This document shows positions 60,520-64,000 of a stretch of DNA of 64,000 nucleotides, one piece after another. The first letter of the stretch is position 1, and each line of letters opens with the position of its first letter. Source of the DNA: Kappaphycus alvarezii (lineage: Eukaryota > Rhodophyta > Florideophyceae > Gigartinales > Solieriaceae); assembly GCA_002205965.3 (NCBI GenBank), contig NADL03000068.1, positions 372,001 through 436,000 of the forward strand. Direction: 5' to 3'. The translations under genes and the position numbers were made by a program. The notes below the pieces were generated by a model, which was given only the letters and a program-made list of their open reading frames with translations, searched no databases and was not told where the DNA came from.

Positions 60520-62223
60520 TTGAAAGATCTTGCACCTCAAGTTTACGAAGGAATCGTTAACATCCCCATCACTCTCACAAGCCTTCTATCCAGACCCAAA
60601 AAAAGCTACCAGTTTAAACCGGCCATAGCCCCGAGTCCACAAAAGTTAGTTCCCCACGACATGGACAAAGAACAAGCACGATTAAATGTTTTACCCACGG
60701 ACTTTCAGGATATTCTTACAGCAGATCCACTTACTTCCCCGAAAATCTCCAACGATGAAATATTCGATCTGGTATCCGAGCTTTTGGTGCAATCCCCCAA
60801 ACTTAATCTTATCTCTAACACCGCCTCAAGTCCCACGGATCAGCCATTTAACATTGACAACGATTCCTCCCTTGAGCTTCCAACCGAAGAATTCCTCTCC
60901 CCCACAGAGTTCATTAGCTTTTTCGATACTGCTCACCCCATACCCGATTTTTCCGATGAATTCAAGTGCGCAGATGGATGCCAACTTGAAACACATGATC
61001 AGCCATTGCAGCTCCTTGAAGAGGCCCAGAATGCCACCATACCAACACAAGAAGCAGAAATCACTGGGACCGCGTTTAACCGACGAGAGAGTATGTTAGG
61101 GGAAAGTGCCGTCCTCAGTTGCGCTGAAGGGCCACCTGTGAACAGCGTGCAACATCCCCATATTAAAACTCCAGTTGCCTCCTCAATTCTACCGCTGAGT
61201 GACGGACTCTTCATTCCACCACACTACGTTCACCAGCCGATGACAAGAATGGTAGCCCCTAACCCAGCTCAGCTCGGAGAGGAACAAACAATCGGACCAC
61301 TTGAGCTTACACAAAGCCCTGCAAACCAGATCGCCATCCCTGTAAATCCGACGCCAGTAATCCAAAACCAACGTCGCAAGTCAGACATTATAATAGAAAA
61401 GACCGCCGATGAAATCATGACTCAGATCGATCTATCACGCATACCAAGCAGTAGTAGTGGAATTTCCGGGGCCACAAACTACTCCCCTTCTAATTCAAAC
61501 AATGGGAACTTTCCCAACGCCGGGACACCAAAGTTGCGCTACTCTGAAGGGGCGACGCCATCGAATTATTGCCACATTTGCGGCAGAGCATCGAGTACAG
61601 CGAAACTGGCGCCATGTGCGAACATCAAGCTAGGCCTCTGCCGAAAGACCTTGTGTGAGAAATGTCTTCTGCTTCACCAACGCAACTTTTTCAGCTGGGC
61701 AAAGGCAAAAAATTCTACCTGGACTTGCACTCATTGCCGCGGCGTGTGCCCCCCAAGGGCAAGATGCCATCAGTATCAACGCAATAATATGCGGCGGCGC
61801 AGCCGAGGCCAGAACGAGGTTGGAGATACTCTTAAGGAAACGCCACCAATAACACCAAAAAGGACCTCGACTAAAGAGCGGGGTGTTTCGAAAAAGCTGG
61901 GTACTTCACGGAAGACGAAAAAGCAGGGGAAGAGTGATACAAGTGGCTCTTCCACAGAACCAAAGAGGAGGACAAAAGCAGTTCCCCCCAAAGGAAATAG
62001 AAGTTACCTCAAGTCTCATCCTTACAGTGCCGCTCATTTTGGAGATAGCAGAAGGAAACGTGAGTTGCAGGCAGTCTTTGGTGACTGCATAAAGACAGCT
62101 GCTCCTAGCAGCGCGGCTCAATTTGGCGACAAGGCTGACAACTTCAGCTCGTTAACGCCCATTTTCTTCCAAGAAAGCCAAGATATTTGGAATCAGAGCA
62201 GCGCACGAAGCTCGGCGGGGTAG
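60520..62223 (+). CDS. zf-4CXXC_R1-type zinc-finger protein, 567 aa
   Basis: This is an intron-free 567-codon frame. The cysteine-rich block at residues ~351-416 reads CHICGRASS, then CANIKLGLCRKTLCEKCLLL, then WTCTHCRGVCPPRARCHQYQ (Cys351/354 to Cys403/406/410/416). That is the CxxC...CxxC...CxxCRGxC pattern of the zinc finger named after the monoamine-oxidase A repressor R1, also found in CDCA7 proteins and in many plant, algal and fungal nuclear proteins. CDCA7 binds chromatin. The function here is unknown, and DNA or chromatin binding is inferred. Residues 1-350 are Pro/Ser/Thr- and acid-rich and look disordered. The tail (420-530) is basic, with several nuclear-localisation-like clusters (RRRSRGQ, SRKTKKQGK, EPKRRTK), and carries a small repeat SAAHFGD/SAAQFGD. 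Translation may begin at 60520 or at the second Met, 60661 (MDKEQARLNVL). The gene looks intact. Confidence 0.75.
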   Translation: MKDLAPQVYEGIVNIPITLTSLLSRPKKSYQFKPAIAPSPQKLVPHDMDKEQARLNVLPTDFQDILTADPLTSPKISNDEIFDLVSELLVQSPKLNLISNTASSPTDQPFNIDNDSSLELPTEEFLSPTEFISFFDTAHPIPDFSDEFKCADGCQLETHDQPLQLLEEAQNATIPTQEAEITGTAFNRRESMLGESAVLSCAEGPPVNSVQHPHIKTPVASSILPLSDGLFIPPHYVHQPMTRMVAPNPAQLGEEQTIGPLELTQSPANQIAIPVNPTPVIQNQRRKSDIIIEKTADEIMTQIDLSRIPSSSSGISGATNYSPSNSNNGNFPNAGTPKLRYSEGATPSNYCHICGRASSTAKLAPCANIKLGLCRKTLCEKCLLLHQRNFFSWAKAKNSTWTCTHCRGVCPPRARCHQYQRNNMRRRSRGQNEVGDTLKETPPITPKRTSTKERGVSKKLGTSRKTKKQGKSDTSGSSTEPKRRTKAVPPKGNRSYLKSHPYSAAHFGDSRRKRELQAVFGDCIKTAAPSSAAQFGDKADNFSSLTPIFFQESQDIWNQSSARSSAG

Positions 62224-62940
62224 AATAAATCATCTGGCAAGTAGAAACGTAGCTTTGGGCATTTAATGAGCTTTGGTTTTCTATTTCTCTGGGGCTTTTC
62301 ATTTTTTACAGGGTTTCTCCATGCCGTTTTTGTAAGGGAGAGTGAGAATCACGGTAAGCGCGAAGGATTGAGACAAACTCAAAATTAGGGGCGCAGTATG
62401 ATGCGTATTAAACAGATAATACGGGCGCAGCAAGTGTTTACAATCGGAAGACGTGTCACTGTAGATTTAGTACATCGGATTACTCCACGTTATCAGCGCT
62501 CTCCGTTGCACATAAAGCGCTACAGGGAAAAATTCTTTAATCACAGGATGAGACAAGTAGTCATGGGAGTTTGTGCATTGCGAACTCGTTGAATCGATCA
62601 CATTGGGACCATTGCCATTGGATTATTGTGAATTCACCGTGTACCTGACAGCATTTGCCTGGCTGTAGGGATCGAGGCGATGAGTAATTCGTTGTTAACA
62701 GGGTTGTTTACTGAAGCAGTTAGCATCTTTTCTCAGATGGAGTACAGGCGATATTCCCCTATTCTTTCAATAGTCTAGGTAAAAACAGAAAGAAATCCCC
62801 TAGCATTGCGCAGCATAAGAGAAAAGATTAAGTTGTTCGTGAGGAGGGGACACCTAGTATATCAAGTGCCAACAGGACAAACTTCCAACCCGAGCATATC
62901 GGCCGAACCGGTGAGACGAAGGGCTCGACAAAATTGAAGA
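62224..62940. other. 3' flank of the zinc-finger gene, nothing else recognised
   Basis: The region contains the expected 3' UTR. A 64-codon plus-strand frame at 62398-62592 is basic but shows no motif. Confidence 0.4.
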
Positions 62941-62950
62941 GTACTGTAGG

Positions 62951-63337
62951 GTGCTATGTGTCCATTGTCAACGAGGTGGCGGCAGCCTGTTTGACGAAAG
63001 CTGCGCATCGAAGGACGAATTACAAGTACTATACTGCGCAGACACTACAGTACATTATGGTACAGTATTGAGTCATTCAATGTTTGACGGGTACATCGGC
63101 TGCCCGCCTTCTCAGTTTACTAAACCGATGCTCTTCATCGGCCACTTGTACTCAAGTCTGACAAATGATTTCCATAGCCACCGACGACCACAAACCGCAA
63201 TTGATGCGCTGGTAGAAGCGCGTGCGAATGGTAGCATCCGAGATGTTACATTTCCCAGCAACACGGGGTACAACCTTTTCAATAAACAATATAGTTTCAG
63301 GAGATGGAATCCCAAGGCATTGAAAACCGGGGTCTGA
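62951..63337 (+). CDS. doubtful hypothetical ORF, 128 aa
   Basis: An open frame begins MLCVHCQRGGG and includes MLFIGHLYSSLTNDFHSHRR and DALVEARANGSIRDVTFPSN. It contains no known domain. The first third overlaps TACAGTA-type motifs (63046-63066), which elsewhere are intergenic, so the true start, if there is one, may lie further downstream. There is an equally open frame on the other strand. It could be an exon, a relic or chance. Confidence 0.2.
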   Translation: MLCVHCQRGGGSLFDESCASKDELQVLYCADTTVHYGTVLSHSMFDGYIGCPPSQFTKPMLFIGHLYSSLTNDFHSHRRPQTAIDALVEARANGSIRDVTFPSNTGYNLFNKQYSFRRWNPKALKTGV

Positions 63338-63497
63338 AATGGGAATCCCTTGTCGCAGGTGGTGTTATCGGAGGGAGGCAACAGGGGTCTCAAGAGCTTA
63401 GGCTGAAGGTCCTGGACCTTTAAATGGTGCGTGTTAGCGGCAGCCCCTCCAGCAACTACCGTACCTTCAGTGTGGGAGGACTGGTTCGACGGTGTCG

Positions 63498-64000
63498 TTA
63501 GAGAGACGTCACACGCGATTGGCCGGTCCGAGAGGACGGCTTCGGGGTCACGAGGGGGCTGCGTAAGGGGAATGTCGGCTGTTCTGTGGTTCGTACCGGA
63601 AACGTGATTCTCATCTTCAAACTGATGGTGCCGGCCGGCGTCGACGAAGACTTTTCACTCGTAAACGTTGCAACCGAACTACGACACGCAGCGGCCAGCG
63701 ACATGGCTACTGTAGACATCAAGGTCCTGTTGCTACTGGTTACACTTTTACGGCAACAAGTCTGTGTGGACTGGGAAACCGAGGTGCACGTGTAGCATGA
63801 TGCTCCAGCGCTCATGCGAAACCTTCGCGCAATGGTAGGATGCGCTTCTATTAGAGCAGGGGCAGCGCCGTGAGGAAAGACCAGGCCGCGTGTGCGGAGA
63901 CGGGTAGCTCGTGCGAGGTGATAGTAGGGACGAGGTACTCCCTCCCATAGATTATTTGTCCAAAGCACCTTTTCCCTGAGCTTTTTGCTGTGCCTGACTT
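63498..64000 (-). CDS. possible partial gene running off the right edge
   Basis: On the minus strand a GC-rich frame is open from the window edge to a stop at 63498. It includes NNLWEGVPRPYYHLARATRL, FPHGAAPALIEAHPTIARRF and a Ser/Thr-rich end. I recognise no domain, and the plus strand is also open in places, so coding is uncertain. Confidence 0.25.
   Translation of the reverse strand, partial: VRHSKKLREKVLWTNNLWEGVPRPYYHLARATRLRTRGLVFPHGAAPALIEAHPTIARRFRMSAGASCYTCTSVSQSTQTCCRKSVTSSNRTLMSTVAMSLAAACRSSVATFTSEKSSSTPAGTISLKMRITFPVRTTEQPTFPLRSPLVTPKPSSRTGQSRVTSL

Noticed and set aside
1-64000. CRISPR arrays or bacterial operons
   Set aside because: No regularly spaced identical repeats with unique spacers occur, and gene structure (introns, large spacing) is eukaryotic.

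Overview
This window looks like nuclear DNA of an intron-bearing eukaryote. Nothing in it looks bacterial: there are no operons, the genes are far apart, and clear GT-AG introns can be read (donors GTATGT or GTAAG). A few moderately GC-rich gene islands sit in long AT-rich stretches full of decayed transposable elements. The CDK-C-like kinase, a zf-4CXXC_R1-type zinc-finger protein, a Yippee-type protein and several Copia lineages together would fit a florideophyte red alga of the Chondrus type. That placement is an inference from gene style, not a demonstrated identity, and a fungus or another alga is not excluded.

Layout. 1-7.0 kb: AT-rich, no recognisable gene, one perfect hairpin. 7.0-9.7 kb: a decayed PIF/Harbinger-like (IS5-superfamily) DNA transposon whose transposase (+) is divergent from a spliced accessory ORF (-). 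10-10.7 kb: low-complexity DNA and a doubtful bZIP-like scrap. 10.8-16.2 kb: main gene island, with an acidic hypothetical protein (+), a cysteine-rich reading frame broken by two TAA codons (-), and a three-exon CDK9/12-type (plant CDKC-like) kinase (-). The island is bordered by clusters of a palindromic TACTGTACAGTA-type motif. 16.9-17.4 kb: a 46-bp tandem repeat and a LINE-like C-terminal fragment whose relative lies at 59.7 kb. 18.15-22.4 kb: Copia fossil 1 (-). 22.4-32.9 kb: desert with small tandem repeats. 32.97-34.9 kb: decayed DUF7869-type transposase. 35.3-35.8 kb: Tc1/mariner transposase scrap. 36.9-37.6 kb: three-exon Yippee-like gene (-). 38.5-44.4 kb: Copia fossil 2 (+) with both LTRs; its 5' LTR is interrupted by a 420-bp MITE, and a second MITE copy lies just past the 3' LTR. 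44.9-53.2 kb: desert with two unexplained GC-rich blocks (48.3-48.7 and 49.8-50.3 kb). 53.8-57.1 kb: Copia fossil 3 (+). 60.5-62.2 kb: zf-4CXXC_R1 zinc-finger gene (+). 62.2-64 kb: GC-richer DNA with doubtful ORFs.

The clear host genes (CDK, Yippee-like, zf-4CXXC_R1, acidic protein) are all nuclear, regulatory-type products and show no pathway relation to each other. The rest of the window is mainly a record of transposon insertion and decay. The least explained signals are the TACTGTAC motif clusters near gene 5' ends, the broken cysteine-rich gene, the GC-rich blocks, and the permuted repeat modules shared by 17 kb and 59 kb.
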